Of a stretch of DNA of 64,000 bases, positions 35,568 through 44,075 are shown one piece after another. The DNA is from an uncultured Prevotella sp. (lineage in GTDB: Bacteria; Bacteroidota; Bacteroidia; Bacteroidales; Bacteroidaceae), in assembly GCA_937907705.1 (NCBI GenBank), contig CALCVP010000083.1, forward strand, positions 1-64,000. Reading direction: 5' to 3'. Numbering within the stretch: the first letter of the stretch is position 1; every line of letters starts with the position of its first letter. The notes below the pieces were generated by a model, which ran no database searches, had not been told where the DNA came from, and saw only the letters and a program-made list of their open reading frames with translations. Position numbers and translations under genes: made by a program.

Positions 35568-36467
35568 ATGGAACAGATTATTAAAATTGACAGCATCGAC
35601 GATTACAACAAGCTGTATGGCTTCCAGACATGGCACCCTTTGGTGGCTGTGATAGACATGAGCACACTGACCGACTATCCGTTTCCGAAGGAAGTAACTT
35701 ACAGCTACGGCCTTTATGCCCTCTTTCTGAAGCAAACCTATTGTGGAGACATGACCTACGGGCGTATGCCGTACGACTATCAAGAGGGCACTATCACCAG
35801 TTTTGCCCCAGGGCAGGTAGTACACATAAAGCATTTGGACAATTTCAAGCCCAATGCTTTGGGACTGTTGTTTCATCCAGACCTGATCAAAGGCACATCG
35901 CTCGGACAGGGCATCAAGCAGTATTCTTTCTTTGCCTACTCGTCAAGAGAGGCATTGCATCTCTCGGAACAAGAGAAAATGATTTATCAAGACTGCCTTT
36001 CCAAAATCAAGATGGAGGTGGAACGACCTATTGATAAGCACAGCAAGAGGCTGATTTGCCGCAACATAGAGCTATTGCTCGACTACTGCATGCGCTTCTA
36101 CGACCGCCAATTCATTACCAGAGAGAATGTCAATACCGACCTGTTGGCAAAGTTTGAAAGCGAATTGGACAAGTATTATCAGGAACAACAGGTCATAAGA
36201 AACGGACTGCCCAGCGTAAAATACTTTGCCGACAAATGTTTCTTGTCGCCCAACTACTTCGGCGACTTGGTAAAGAGAGAGACTGGACGCACTGCCCAAG
36301 AGCTGATACAGAACAAGGTCATTGACTTAGCTAAAGAACTGTTGCTGGGCACCAACAAAACGATTAATGAGATAAGCCTTGAATTGGGCTTTCAATATTC
36401 ACAACACTTCAACCGCTATTTCAAGCGGAAAGTGGGTATTCCACCCAATGAATTTAGGAAAAAATAA
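35568..36467 (+). CDS. AraC-family transcriptional regulator
   Basis: The predicted protein is 299 residues from the ATG at 35568; a TTG two codons earlier was not preferred. The N-terminal part (about 1-180) looks like a cupin-type sensor found in stand-alone Bacteroidetes AraC proteins (GLLFHPDLIKGTSLGQGIKQ). The C-terminal 100 residues form the double helix-turn-helix DNA-binding domain, with ADKCFLSPNYFGDLVKRETG for the first helix pair and INEISLELGFQYSQHFNRYF plus GIPPNEFRKK for the second. The inducer and targets are unknown. It is convergent with the downstream hydrolase gene and shares a bidirectional terminator with it. It diverges from the DUF3943 gene, which is a possible target. 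Confidence 0.9.
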   Translation: MEQIIKIDSIDDYNKLYGFQTWHPLVAVIDMSTLTDYPFPKEVTYSYGLYALFLKQTYCGDMTYGRMPYDYQEGTITSFAPGQVVHIKHLDNFKPNALGLLFHPDLIKGTSLGQGIKQYSFFAYSSREALHLSEQEKMIYQDCLSKIKMEVERPIDKHSKRLICRNIELLLDYCMRFYDRQFITRENVNTDLLAKFESELDKYYQEQQVIRNGLPSVKYFADKCFLSPNYFGDLVKRETGRTAQELIQNKVIDLAKELLLGTNKTINEISLELGFQYSQHFNRYFKRKVGIPPNEFRKK

Positions 36468-36507
36468 AGAAAAGACAGGTGTCCTGCACCTACATGATAT
36501 AACCAGT

Positions 36508-36553
36508 CAGCCCTTCATTATGTATTTGCCAATGTGCACATAACGAAGGGCTG
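36508..36553. terminator. bidirectional hairpin terminator between AraC and hydrolase genes
   Basis: Sixteen-base arms (36508-36523 and 36538-36553) pair with one mismatch around a 14-base loop. It lies between convergent stop codons at 36467 and 36619. T tails are weak in both directions. Confidence 0.65.
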
Positions 36554-36618
36554 GCCGTTTATACATGCCACAGAAGCGCCATATACTTGCGTGGTTATCG
36601 TTGACAGACCGTGCTTTT

Positions 36619-37581
36619 TCATTTGATATATCGCCAGACAAACGCCTTTACACGAGCTGTATAGTCAGCAGGATGGTCCATATAAGCACGCGCATGTCCC
36701 GACTTTGGCGCTATCCAAAGGGCTTTGGGTTGTGGCTTGGCAGCATAAAGGCGATAGACCATGCGGGTGGGTACAAAGGTGTCTGCACCGCCATGGATAA
36801 ACAGCATGGGCTGACGGCAGCGTGCTACTTGCCGCAATGGCGAAGCCTGACCAAAGCTCCAGCCGTAGCGCAGACGGCAAAGCGCAGAGGTAGAATACAT
36901 CAAGGGGAAGGCAGGCAGAGCGAACTGGTCGTGCAATTGCTGCTCAAACTCGTCCCAAGCACTGGTGTAGCCGCAATCTTCAATAAAGCACTTGATATAG
37001 GATGGCACACTGTCTCCTGCCACACACATGGTGGTGGCAGCACCCATTGACACGCCATGCACCACCAACTGCACACTGTCCGTGGGCGTAGCAAAGAGAT
37101 CGTGCGCTATCTTGGCCCAGTGTTCAATGTCCAACCGGTCATTCCAACCCATCTGTATGTGGTCGCCCTGACTCAAGCCATGCGCATAGAGGTCGGGCAT
37201 CAGCACATTATAATGCAGGTCGCGGTTGAACATGCGCCCGTAACATGCAGACAAACTGACAGCACAATCTTTGTAGCCATGCACCAGCAGGGCTGTACGC
37301 CCATGGGCAGAATCAGCCCGCAGGTAGAGGGCATGCGCCTTATAGCCGGAGGGCATCATGACAAATGTGTCGCACAGCAGGCCATGAGCGGTCAAGCTGT
37401 CCATCCACGGCTTCATATCGGGCATGCGCTGATAAAGCAAACGGTAAGCAGCTGCCATGTCGCCACGATGCTCACGAGGGGTGAGCGAATAGGACAGCAT
37501 GTAGAAGCTGCCCCCTACCACAGCACCCAATACCAACAATAATGCCATGCAAACGGTTATAAGAATCGTTTTTTTCTTCAT
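36619..37581 (-). CDS. alpha/beta-hydrolase, membrane-anchored or exported
   Basis: The predicted protein is 320 residues from the ATG at 37581, which yields an N-terminal hydrophobic segment (ILITVCMALLLVLGAVVGGS) acting as signal or anchor. The alpha/beta-hydrolase fold shows the LVHGYKDCA oxyanion region, the nucleophile elbow VHGVSMGAAT (G-x-S-x-G) and late HGGADTFVP and SGHARAYMDHP segments holding the acid and histidine of the triad. Related proteins are annotated as serine aminopeptidases or BAAT-type hydrolases. The substrate is unknown. The gene is convergent with the AraC regulator and follows the LolC/E-like permease by 149 bases. Confidence 0.87.
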   Translation of the reverse strand: MKKKTILITVCMALLLVLGAVVGGSFYMLSYSLTPREHRGDMAAAYRLLYQRMPDMKPWMDSLTAHGLLCDTFVMMPSGYKAHALYLRADSAHGRTALLVHGYKDCAVSLSACYGRMFNRDLHYNVLMPDLYAHGLSQGDHIQMGWNDRLDIEHWAKIAHDLFATPTDSVQLVVHGVSMGAATTMCVAGDSVPSYIKCFIEDCGYTSAWDEFEQQLHDQFALPAFPLMYSTSALCRLRYGWSFGQASPLRQVARCRQPMLFIHGGADTFVPTRMVYRLYAAKPQPKALWIAPKSGHARAYMDHPADYTARVKAFVWRYIK

Positions 37582-37730
37582 ATTCAAGATGATATATAAT
37601 ACGAAAAGAGGCAAGTCCCTGCATGTATTACACCACACGCAAACCACTTGCCAACTATAAATAGTCCATAAACTGATGTCCCGTACGGGGCATCAACAGG
37701 TATTCAAAACCAAAAGCACAAGGAAATACG

Positions 37731-38963
37731 CTACTGATTGATGATGCGTTTGGCAAAGAAGCGAACGGGATACCATACCGAAGCAAAGCCTACTGCTACC
37801 ACCGTGATGAACACGAGGACAATGTCGGTAGGATGCACACTTACAGGGTAAGCATCTACTACAAACGAGCCACTGCTCTGGCCCAACGCTACCAAACCGT
37901 AAGTCTGCTGCAACCAACACAGCAACAAGCCTATGCCAATGCCCAACAAGGCTCCTATGGCAGATATCATACGGCCTTCAAACAAGAATATCTGTATAAT
38001 ATGACGGTCGGAAGCGCCCAAGTTTCTAAGGGTAACCACATCGTTTTTCTTGTCGATGATGAGCATAGACAGCGAACCGATGATATTGAAGCATGCCACC
38101 ACCAATATAAAGGTAAGGAAGATATAGGCTATAAACTTCTCTATCTTCATGATTTTAAAGGTATCGGCCTGCTGCTCCAAGCGGTCGAGCACCTTGAACT
38201 TAGTGCCTGCTATCTGCTGCATCTGTCGCTTGACGGCAGACAAGTCGCTGCCAGGCTTCAGTCGTATCTCCAACTGAGAGATTCGCCCTTGCTGGCCAAA
38301 CAGGTTGCGGGCAAACGACAGCGATGTCAATACATAGTTGGCATCATAGCGGGCTTGCCTTACCGAGAACACTACACCCGGACTGATGAGCGAGTCTTCT
38401 ACAAAGCCCTCGGTAGGATTCATCATGTCCAACTGCCCCTCACGGCGAGGCGCATATATTTTAAGCTGTCCTTCCCAATTGGCTGGCATGCCCAACTGGT
38501 CAGCCAAGCGAACACCCACACAACCATATTGCAGATTGGCAGCATGCAGTTCGAAGCTGCCGTCTCCGTAGAGTATATCGTTGATATGCGTAAGTTGGCT
38601 GAAGTTATCGTCTACACCTTTTACCACAACCATAGCTTGTTGCCCCTTGTAGAAGGCCAATGCCTGGTCTTCAACGCTCTCTGTCGTAACATCTACTTGC
38701 GACAACTCCTTTATTTGCGTGAGCACAGGGTCGTCTGCCGCCACGGTCTTTCCCTTTGCCGGCACTACCTCCAGCTGGGGGTCAAACGATGTGAGCAGGG
38801 ATGCCACCAAATCGTGAAAGCCATTGAAAACGCTCAGTGTTACCACCAAAGCCATGGTGGCCACCGCCACACCTACCACGCTGATGCCACTGATAATGTT
38901 GATAACGTGGGTGCTCTTCTTGGAGAACAGGTATCTGCGGGCTATGTAAAAAGGCAGGTTCAT
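37731..38963 (-). CDS. LolC/LolE-family ABC transporter permease
   Basis: This 410-residue inner-membrane protein has one N-terminal membrane helix (about 20-45, VINIISGISVVGVAVATMAL), a large periplasmic MacB-type core domain, and three C-terminal helices in an FtsX domain (FIAYIFLTFILVVACFNIIG; MISAIGALLGIGIGLLLCWL; IVLVFITVVAVGFASVWYPV). This matches lipoprotein-releasing permeases that extract lipoproteins from the inner membrane for transport outward. The matching ATPase is not adjacent. It overlaps rbfA by four bases (ATGA), so translation is coupled. Confidence 0.9.
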   Translation of the reverse strand: MNLPFYIARRYLFSKKSTHVINIISGISVVGVAVATMALVVTLSVFNGFHDLVASLLTSFDPQLEVVPAKGKTVAADDPVLTQIKELSQVDVTTESVEDQALAFYKGQQAMVVVKGVDDNFSQLTHINDILYGDGSFELHAANLQYGCVGVRLADQLGMPANWEGQLKIYAPRREGQLDMMNPTEGFVEDSLISPGVVFSVRQARYDANYVLTSLSFARNLFGQQGRISQLEIRLKPGSDLSAVKRQMQQIAGTKFKVLDRLEQQADTFKIMKIEKFIAYIFLTFILVVACFNIIGSLSMLIIDKKNDVVTLRNLGASDRHIIQIFLFEGRMISAIGALLGIGIGLLLCWLQQTYGLVALGQSSGSFVVDAYPVSVHPTDIVLVFITVVAVGFASVWYPVRFFAKRIINQ

Positions 38964-39295
38964 TTCTTCAGCAACTCGTCTATATGCTCAATGTAATCAA
39001 GCGAATCGTCTACAAAGAAGCGCAGCTCCGGTATGATGCGCAACTGGTTTCTTACTCTTGTACCCAGCTCATAGCGAATGGTCTTTTCGCTGGCAGTGAT
39101 GTTTTTGATCATCTCGTCGCTCTTCTCCGATGGAAAAATGCTCAGATAGGCAGTGCAGATGCTGAGGTCTGGACTGATGCGGCAACGGGTTACACTGACC
39201 ATTACACCGTGCATCATGCGTGTTTGCGCCTGAAATATAAGGCTCAGCTCCTTCTGAAGCAGCCTTGCTATACGATTTTGTCTTGTTTCTTGCAT
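38960..39295 (-). CDS. rbfA: ribosome-binding factor A
   Basis: This 111-residue protein is the single KH-like domain of RbfA, a 30S maturation factor that binds near helix 1 of 16S rRNA and aids cold-adapted assembly. Recognisable parts are the start TRQNRIARLLQKELSLIFQ, the VSVTRCRISPDLSICTAYLS strand and RNQLRIIPELRFFVDDSLDY. The length is normal. The stop overlaps the start of the LolC/E-like permease; the pairing rbfA-permease is common in Bacteroidales. Confidence 0.94.
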   Translation of the reverse strand: MQETRQNRIARLLQKELSLIFQAQTRMMHGVMVSVTRCRISPDLSICTAYLSIFPSEKSDEMIKNITASEKTIRYELGTRVRNQLRIIPELRFFVDDSLDYIEHIDELLKK

Positions 39296-39780
39296 AGTTG
39301 TAAAAATGTTATTTGTAGTGCAAACTTACACATTTTTTCTGACATAAGCAGGTGTATGCTCTGTTTTTTACGTGTTTTCACTCATTTTAGGCTTTCCGTT
39401 TCGCATTAAATTTCTTTAATAATAATTTTCATAAATATCTCATTTACAACGATATAACAATTCTTATACACTATTCTTCCATTGCCTTTGCCAAGCAGCA
39501 ATGGAAATGTATCATTCCACTGTCGCAACAAGAGCACTGCAATCGGTTGCCAACAGCAGTGCTTTGGGCAGACGAAAGGGCTGCAATCGGCAACCGATTG
39601 CAGTGCTCTTGCAACCCGATTGCAGTGCTCCCGGAAAGCCATCAAACGCTACTGTAGCAAATATCCGGCAGTCCCTGTCTCTCGACACGGCACTGTCGGC
39701 TCTCTTTTGAAATTATGAATGTACAAATAATGCCTTGAACAGATTGCATGAGCAAGCCTGTTCAAGCAGTCTGTCCGCCA
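39296..39780. other. 485-bp gene-free region with inverted-repeat island
   Basis: The rbfA upstream region (39296-39480) is AT-rich. From 39480 to 39650 the DNA is dominated by inverted copies of a GAGCACTGCAATCGG unit. A 14-bp inverted repeat (39746-39759 with 39801-39814) brackets the asnB stop codon and could act as its transcription end. Short open frames here only translate the repeats. Confidence 0.6.
39529..39630. repeat. inverted-repeat island, GAGCACTGCAATCGG units
   Basis: Perfect 23-base inverted arms (39529-39551 and 39589-39611) enclose a smaller hairpin (39581-39590 with 39594-39603, arms CTGCAATCGG). Another copy, GATTGCAGTGCTC, follows at 39618-39630. Copies alternate in orientation and lie downstream of asnB. 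Confidence 0.75.
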
Positions 39781-41460
39781 CTACTCAACCACAGGTCGAT
39801 AGGCTTGCTCATGCACACCTGCCACGGCACGGCCGCTGGGGTCATTCTTGCCACGGAACGAGGCGTCCCAAGCCAAAGCCTCAGCAGTGCTGCAAGCCAC
39901 ACTGGGCACACTGGGCACAGAGCGTGCCGCAGAGTCGCTGGGAAAGTGTTCGGCAAAAATGGAACGGTAATAATACTCCTCTTTATTGCGCGGTGGGTTA
40001 ACAGGAAAGCGTTCTGCAGCATGTGCCATCTGCTCATCACTCACAAGGTCGGCAGTAATCTGCTTCAGCGTGTCTATCCATGAATAGCCCACGCCATCGG
40101 AAAACTGCTCTTTCTGCCGCCAAACCACAGCCTCCGGCAACATGTCGGCAAAGGCCTCTCTTACTATCTTCTTCTCTATCGTCTGACCAGGGCACATCTT
40201 GGCCTTGGGATTGGTGCGCATGGCCACATCCAAGAACTCCTTGTCAAGAAAGGGCACACGGCCTTCTACACCCCAAGCGGCAAGACTCTTGTTGGCACGC
40301 AAGCAGTCGTAGAGATGCAGTTTGGAGAGTTTGCGCACCGTCTCTTCATGAAAAGCGCGTGCATCCGGTGCCTTATGGAAATACAGATAGCCGCCAAATA
40401 TCTCATCGGCACCCTCGCCCGAGAGCACCATTTTGATGCCCATGCTCTTGATAACACGTGCCAAGAGATACATAGGCGTAGACGCACGCACGGTGGTAAC
40501 ATCGTAGGTCTCGATAAAATAGATAACATCCCTGATGGCATCCAGCCCTTCTTGTATTGTATAATTGATTTCATGGTGCACCGTGCCTATATAGTCTGCC
40601 ACCATTTTGGCCTTTGCCAAGTCGGGAGCGCCCTTTAGCCCTACGGCAAAAGAGTGGAGACGTGGCCACCAGGCAGCCGACTTGCCGTCTTCTTCCACAC
40701 GATGAGGGGCATACTTCTGGGCAATAGCGCTGATGACAGACGAGTCCAAGCCGCCACTGAGCAGTACGCCATAAGGCACATCACTCATGAGCTGGCGGCA
40801 AACAGCGTCTTCCAATGAAGTGCGAATGGCCGACACACTGACAGGATTATCAGCCACATTATCATAACTGAACCAATCGCGGGTGTAGTAGCGCTTCATC
40901 TGTCCGTCTTTACTGCTCAAGTAATGACCCGGCAAGAACGGCTCATAGCGATCGCAGTTGCCCTCCAAGGCTTTCAGTTCACTGGCCACATACACCTTGC
41001 CGTCTGCATCATAGCCTATATAAAGAGGTATTACGCCTATCGGATCACGCGCTATCAGATATTCATCGGTCTCGGCATCATACAGGGCAAAGGCAAATAT
41101 GCCGCTCAGGTCTTCCAAAAAGTTGACGCCTTTGTCGCGATAAAGGGCCAAGATGACCTCACAATCGCTGCCCGTCTGAAACTGATAGCTGGCGGTATAG
41201 CGCTGACGGATGTCTTGATGATTGTAAATCTCGCCATTGACCGCCAATACCTGTTTCTTGTCAGGACTGAACAAAGGCTGCTTGCCCGACTCCGGGTCTA
41301 CAATGGAAAGGCGCTCATGGGCCAAAATAGCTGAGCCACCACAATAGATACCGCTCCAATCAGGACCGCGGTGACGTATCTTCTGACTCATGCGCAAGAC
41401 TTTCTGACGCAAGGCTTGCGACTGCTGCTGGATATTGAATATTGCTACTATACCACACAT
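39781..41460 (-). CDS. asnB: asparagine synthetase B, glutamine-hydrolysing
   Basis: This 559-residue enzyme makes asparagine from aspartate, ATP and glutamine. The start MCGIVAIF gives the class II glutaminase nucleophile Cys2; glutaminase motifs AILAHERLSIVD and LAVNGEIYNH follow. The synthetase half has the ATP-pyrophosphatase loop VLLSGGLDSSVI, and MVLSGEGADEIFGGY. The C-terminal tail (AEALAWDASFRGKNDPSGRA) is usual for Bacteroidales AsnB. It is third in the row glnK, amtB, asnB, 193 bases behind amtB with a hairpin between, consistent with nitrogen-responsive expression. Confidence 0.95.
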   Translation of the reverse strand: MCGIVAIFNIQQQSQALRQKVLRMSQKIRHRGPDWSGIYCGGSAILAHERLSIVDPESGKQPLFSPDKKQVLAVNGEIYNHQDIRQRYTASYQFQTGSDCEVILALYRDKGVNFLEDLSGIFAFALYDAETDEYLIARDPIGVIPLYIGYDADGKVYVASELKALEGNCDRYEPFLPGHYLSSKDGQMKRYYTRDWFSYDNVADNPVSVSAIRTSLEDAVCRQLMSDVPYGVLLSGGLDSSVISAIAQKYAPHRVEEDGKSAAWWPRLHSFAVGLKGAPDLAKAKMVADYIGTVHHEINYTIQEGLDAIRDVIYFIETYDVTTVRASTPMYLLARVIKSMGIKMVLSGEGADEIFGGYLYFHKAPDARAFHEETVRKLSKLHLYDCLRANKSLAAWGVEGRVPFLDKEFLDVAMRTNPKAKMCPGQTIEKKIVREAFADMLPEAVVWRQKEQFSDGVGYSWIDTLKQITADLVSDEQMAHAAERFPVNPPRNKEEYYYRSIFAEHFPSDSAARSVPSVPSVACSTAEALAWDASFRGKNDPSGRAVAGVHEQAYRPVVE

Positions 41461-41598
41461 AGGCTGTCAAATTTAAAATGATAGCGGCGTCTGTTTGCCA
41501 CTGTCAATATGGATTATTTCTTTTTGTTGTTGTCAAGTTTATTACAGCCTGTCAATGCAATGGCTGTTGCCAGGCTTGATTATAAAAGAGATAAATAG

Positions 41599-41629
41599 GT
41601 GCGCCACACTCAAAAGGGGCGTGGCGCAC
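41599..41629 (-). terminator. hairpin between amtB and asnB
   Basis: Nine-base perfect arms GTGCGCCAC / GTGGCGCAC (41599-41607 and 41621-41629) pair around a 13-base loop. It lies 25 bases after the amtB stop; the minus-strand sequence beyond it is U-rich but interrupted, so partial termination is likely. Confidence 0.6.
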
Positions 41630-41653
41630 CGCAACTATTGTCAAAACAAGCCA

Positions 41654-42958
41654 TCAGTTATAACAAGACTCGCCATGCTCATAGATATCAAGTCCTTCTT
41701 CTTCAATACGCTTGTCAACCCTAAGACCTGCTATCTTCTTGATACTCCAGAAGAGAATGATACCTGCCACGGCTGCCCACACATCTATACAGACAATGCC
41801 TAAGCACTGTGCGCCAAAGAAAGCGAAACCACCACCGTAGAAAGCACCGCCGTCAACAGCCAGCAGACCGGTAAGAAGGGTACCGAGAATACCGCAAACG
41901 CCATGTACTGAACTGGCACCAACGGGGTCGTCAATGTGCAACTTTACATCTATAAACTCAATGGCAAATACAAGTACAACACCGCAAATGGCACCAATGA
42001 CGAGTGCTCCCAAAGGCGATACGAGGTCGCAACCGGCTGTAATGCCTACCAAACCTGCCAAAATACCGTTTAAAGTGAGCGAGAAGGATGGCTTGCCATA
42101 CTTGATCCAAGAAGTAAACATGGTGGCCAAGCCGCCTGCCACGGCTGCAAGGTTGGTGGTAAGGAACACATGCGAGATAGCCACACGGTTGACCTCGCCG
42201 GATGCTGCCAACTGAGAACCAGGGTTAAAGCCAAACCAACCGAACCACAAGATGAACACTCCTAATGCGGCAGCCATAAGGTTGTGACCGGGAATAGCAC
42301 GGCTCTTGCCCCGCTTGTCGTACTTGCCAAGACGCGGACCAAGGGCTATGGCACCGACCAAAGCCAACACGCCGCCTACGGAATGGACAATGGCACTACC
42401 GGCAAAATCATGGAAGGTGGTGCCGAAAGTGGTCATCATAAAGCTGGAAGGGTCTGCATTGCAAAGCCAGCCGCCACCCCATGTCCAGTGTCCCTCAACA
42501 GGATAGATAAGCAGGGAGATAAAAAATGAGTAGATACAATACATGGAAAACTTGGTGCGCTCTGCCATAGCACCTGATACAATGGTAGCTGAAGTGGCGC
42601 AGAACACTGTTTCAAATATCAGAAAACCCTCGGTAGGAAGATCCCCGCTGTAGAAAGACAGGTCGCCAAAATTAGGCATTCCGATAAAGCCTTCGCCATT
42701 GCTGCCGAACATAAAGCCAAAACCTACAAACCAGAAGAGTACCGAACCCACCATAAAGTCAACAAAATTCTTGAACAGAATGTTGGCGGTATTCTTGCTT
42801 CTGGTAAAACCAGCCTCGCAAAGTGCAAAGCCCGGCTGCATGAAAAACACTAACATGGCTGCCAATAGCATCCACACCGTGTCTAACGAAATGCCTAAAT
42901 CGGCTACTGATTTTGATACCGACTCAATGGTCTCAGTGGCTAAATATAATGTTGTCAT
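41654..42958 (-). CDS. amtB: ammonium transporter
   Basis: This 434-residue membrane protein has about 11 helices of the Amt/Rh fold. The twin pore histidines are His192 (SAIVHSVGG) and His352 (SSVHGVCG). Family motifs DFAGSAIVHSVGG and FILWFGWFGFNPGSQL are intact. The N-terminus (TETIESVSKSVADLGISLDT) precedes the first helix. It carries ammonium across the inner membrane when nitrogen is scarce and is gated by the PII protein encoded upstream. It follows glnK on the same strand, though separated by 301 bases. Confidence 0.96.
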   Translation of the reverse strand: MTTLYLATETIESVSKSVADLGISLDTVWMLLAAMLVFFMQPGFALCEAGFTRSKNTANILFKNFVDFMVGSVLFWFVGFGFMFGSNGEGFIGMPNFGDLSFYSGDLPTEGFLIFETVFCATSATIVSGAMAERTKFSMYCIYSFFISLLIYPVEGHWTWGGGWLCNADPSSFMMTTFGTTFHDFAGSAIVHSVGGVLALVGAIALGPRLGKYDKRGKSRAIPGHNLMAAALGVFILWFGWFGFNPGSQLAASGEVNRVAISHVFLTTNLAAVAGGLATMFTSWIKYGKPSFSLTLNGILAGLVGITAGCDLVSPLGALVIGAICGVVLVFAIEFIDVKLHIDDPVGASSVHGVCGILGTLLTGLLAVDGGAFYGGGFAFFGAQCLGIVCIDVWAAVAGIILFWSIKKIAGLRVDKRIEEEGLDIYEHGESCYN

Positions 42959-43259
42959 AATCTTGAATTTTAAATGTTGTGTGCTGTTATTATCCCTATT
43001 TATCGGCCGTTATCCACACTATCAATGGATGTATCCAGACAAGATGCCTTGTTGCAAATGCCGATTTACTTGCCGGCAAGTCTATAATAAAATGCCTTGA
43101 AAGGCTAAAAAATACTCTCTAACTATTGCTGATAATCTATATTTGATTGTAATACCTAATACTCTGACTTGCCTTACATATATGTTATGTTTCTATATAT
43201 ACATGCTGGTTCTTGTCTGTTGTTGCCTAATGGTAAAAGGCAATGATTGCAGTTAATGC
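42959..43259. other. 301-bp spacer between glnK and amtB
   Basis: No gene is visible. It holds a perfect 14-bp palindrome ACTTGCCGGCAAGT at 43068-43081. The spacing is long for a glnK-amtB pair, leaving room for a separate amtB promoter, although no convincing -7 box was found. Confidence 0.45.
43068..43081. promoter_or_regulatory. 14-bp palindrome upstream of amtB
   Basis: ACTTGCCGGCAAGT is a perfect palindrome 110 bases before the amtB start codon. It could be a regulator site; nothing in the sequence identifies the regulator. Confidence 0.3.
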
Positions 43260-43616
43260 TTAACTCTCCTGCTCCGCATTATACAGAGCTATGTCTCCAC
43301 GCTCACCTGTACGTATTCTGATAGAGTCTTCTACTGGAATAACGAAGATGCGCCCATCGCCAATCTCTCCCGTTTTGGCAGCACCCTGCACAGCGGCTAT
43401 GGTCTTCTCTACATTCTTGTCACGCACCACGATACTGACGAGCACACGTTCAATACTACTGGTGTCGTACATCACACCTCTATAAATACGCGCCTGGCGC
43501 ATCTTGCCCTCACCTCTTACATCATAATAAGAGAACCATTCGATGTCGGCTGCAAGCAAAGCTTCCTTCACATCGTCAAACTTTGTCTTTCGAATGATAG
43601 CTTCAATCTTTTTCAT
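43260..43616 (-). CDS. glnK: PII nitrogen regulatory protein
   Basis: This 118-residue PII protein shows MKKIEAIIRKTKFDDVKEAL at the start, a T-loop with YRGVMY whose Tyr50 aligns with the uridylylated Tyr51 of enterobacterial PII, and the B- and C-loop motifs KTGEIGDGRIFV and SIRIRTGERGD that bind ATP/ADP and 2-oxoglutarate. It senses carbon/nitrogen status and blocks AmtB when ammonium is plentiful. It is the first gene of the glnK-amtB-asnB row and has a promoter candidate that diverges from dapF. Confidence 0.95.
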   Translation of the reverse strand: MKKIEAIIRKTKFDDVKEALLAADIEWFSYYDVRGEGKMRQARIYRGVMYDTSSIERVLVSIVVRDKNVEKTIAAVQGAAKTGEIGDGRIFVIPVEDSIRIRTGERGDIALYNAEQES

Positions 43617-43678
43617 ATCTACTTCTCTATTTATAAGTTATATACAAATTATTATGTCATTATGTAAATTTTACACTG

Positions 43679-43709
43679 CAAAATTAGTGCATTTTGTTTT
43701 TATATGCAA
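43679..43709 (-). promoter_or_regulatory. promoter candidate of glnK
   Basis: On the minus strand the -7 box is TAATTTTG (43686-43679) and a -33-like ATTG stands at 43709-43706 after a 19-base gap. It lies 63 bases before the glnK start codon. Confidence 0.5.
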
Positions 43710-43996
43710 TATTTTTATATCACAACGAAATAACTTTTTCTATACAAATTTAAATTTAGAAGACAGTATTTTCTATTTAATTTCAATTTGAAAGTAAAAT
43801 ATATAGAATATAAGCAAAGTGTAATTACAAATGCAAAGTAGCGAAAATAATGGAAGAATTTATCGCTATTCACTAAATAGATTACGATTTAATTAAAATA
43901 ATAGCAATAAAATTACAATTTGAAATTAACACGACCAATCATGCATTTCAAAATAATAGTTTTACTTAAAATTATATAATTAAGGGTCAAACAGTT

Positions 43997-44026
43997 TTTG
44001 TGTTTAACCAATTTGTTGTAAATTTG
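43997..44026 (+). promoter_or_regulatory. promoter candidate of dapF
   Basis: TTTG (43997-44000), an 18-base gap and TAAATTTG (44019-44026) give a near-consensus Bacteroidetes promoter. The leader would be about 45 bases. Confidence 0.65.
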
Positions 44027-44075
44027 CAGCAGATTTAAGGCAAAAAGAAATTAATAAAGGTTCAAGTTAGACAAA

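Larger units (their letters stand above)
43617..44075. other. 459-bp AT-rich divergent control region, glnK and dapF
   Basis: This highly A+T-rich DNA between divergent genes contains promoter candidates for both sides. No coding sequence or RNA gene is seen. Confidence 0.6.

Noticed and set aside
37833..38996. 387-codon plus-strand ORF opposite the LolC/E-like permease
   Set aside because: Antisense shadow; the minus-strand frame has membrane helices and an overlapping rbfA partner, the plus-strand frame has nothing protein-like.
41468..41475. TAAATTTG on the minus strand as an asnB promoter
   Set aside because: It lies only eight bases from the start codon and lacks a -33 element, so a leaderless transcript would be required.
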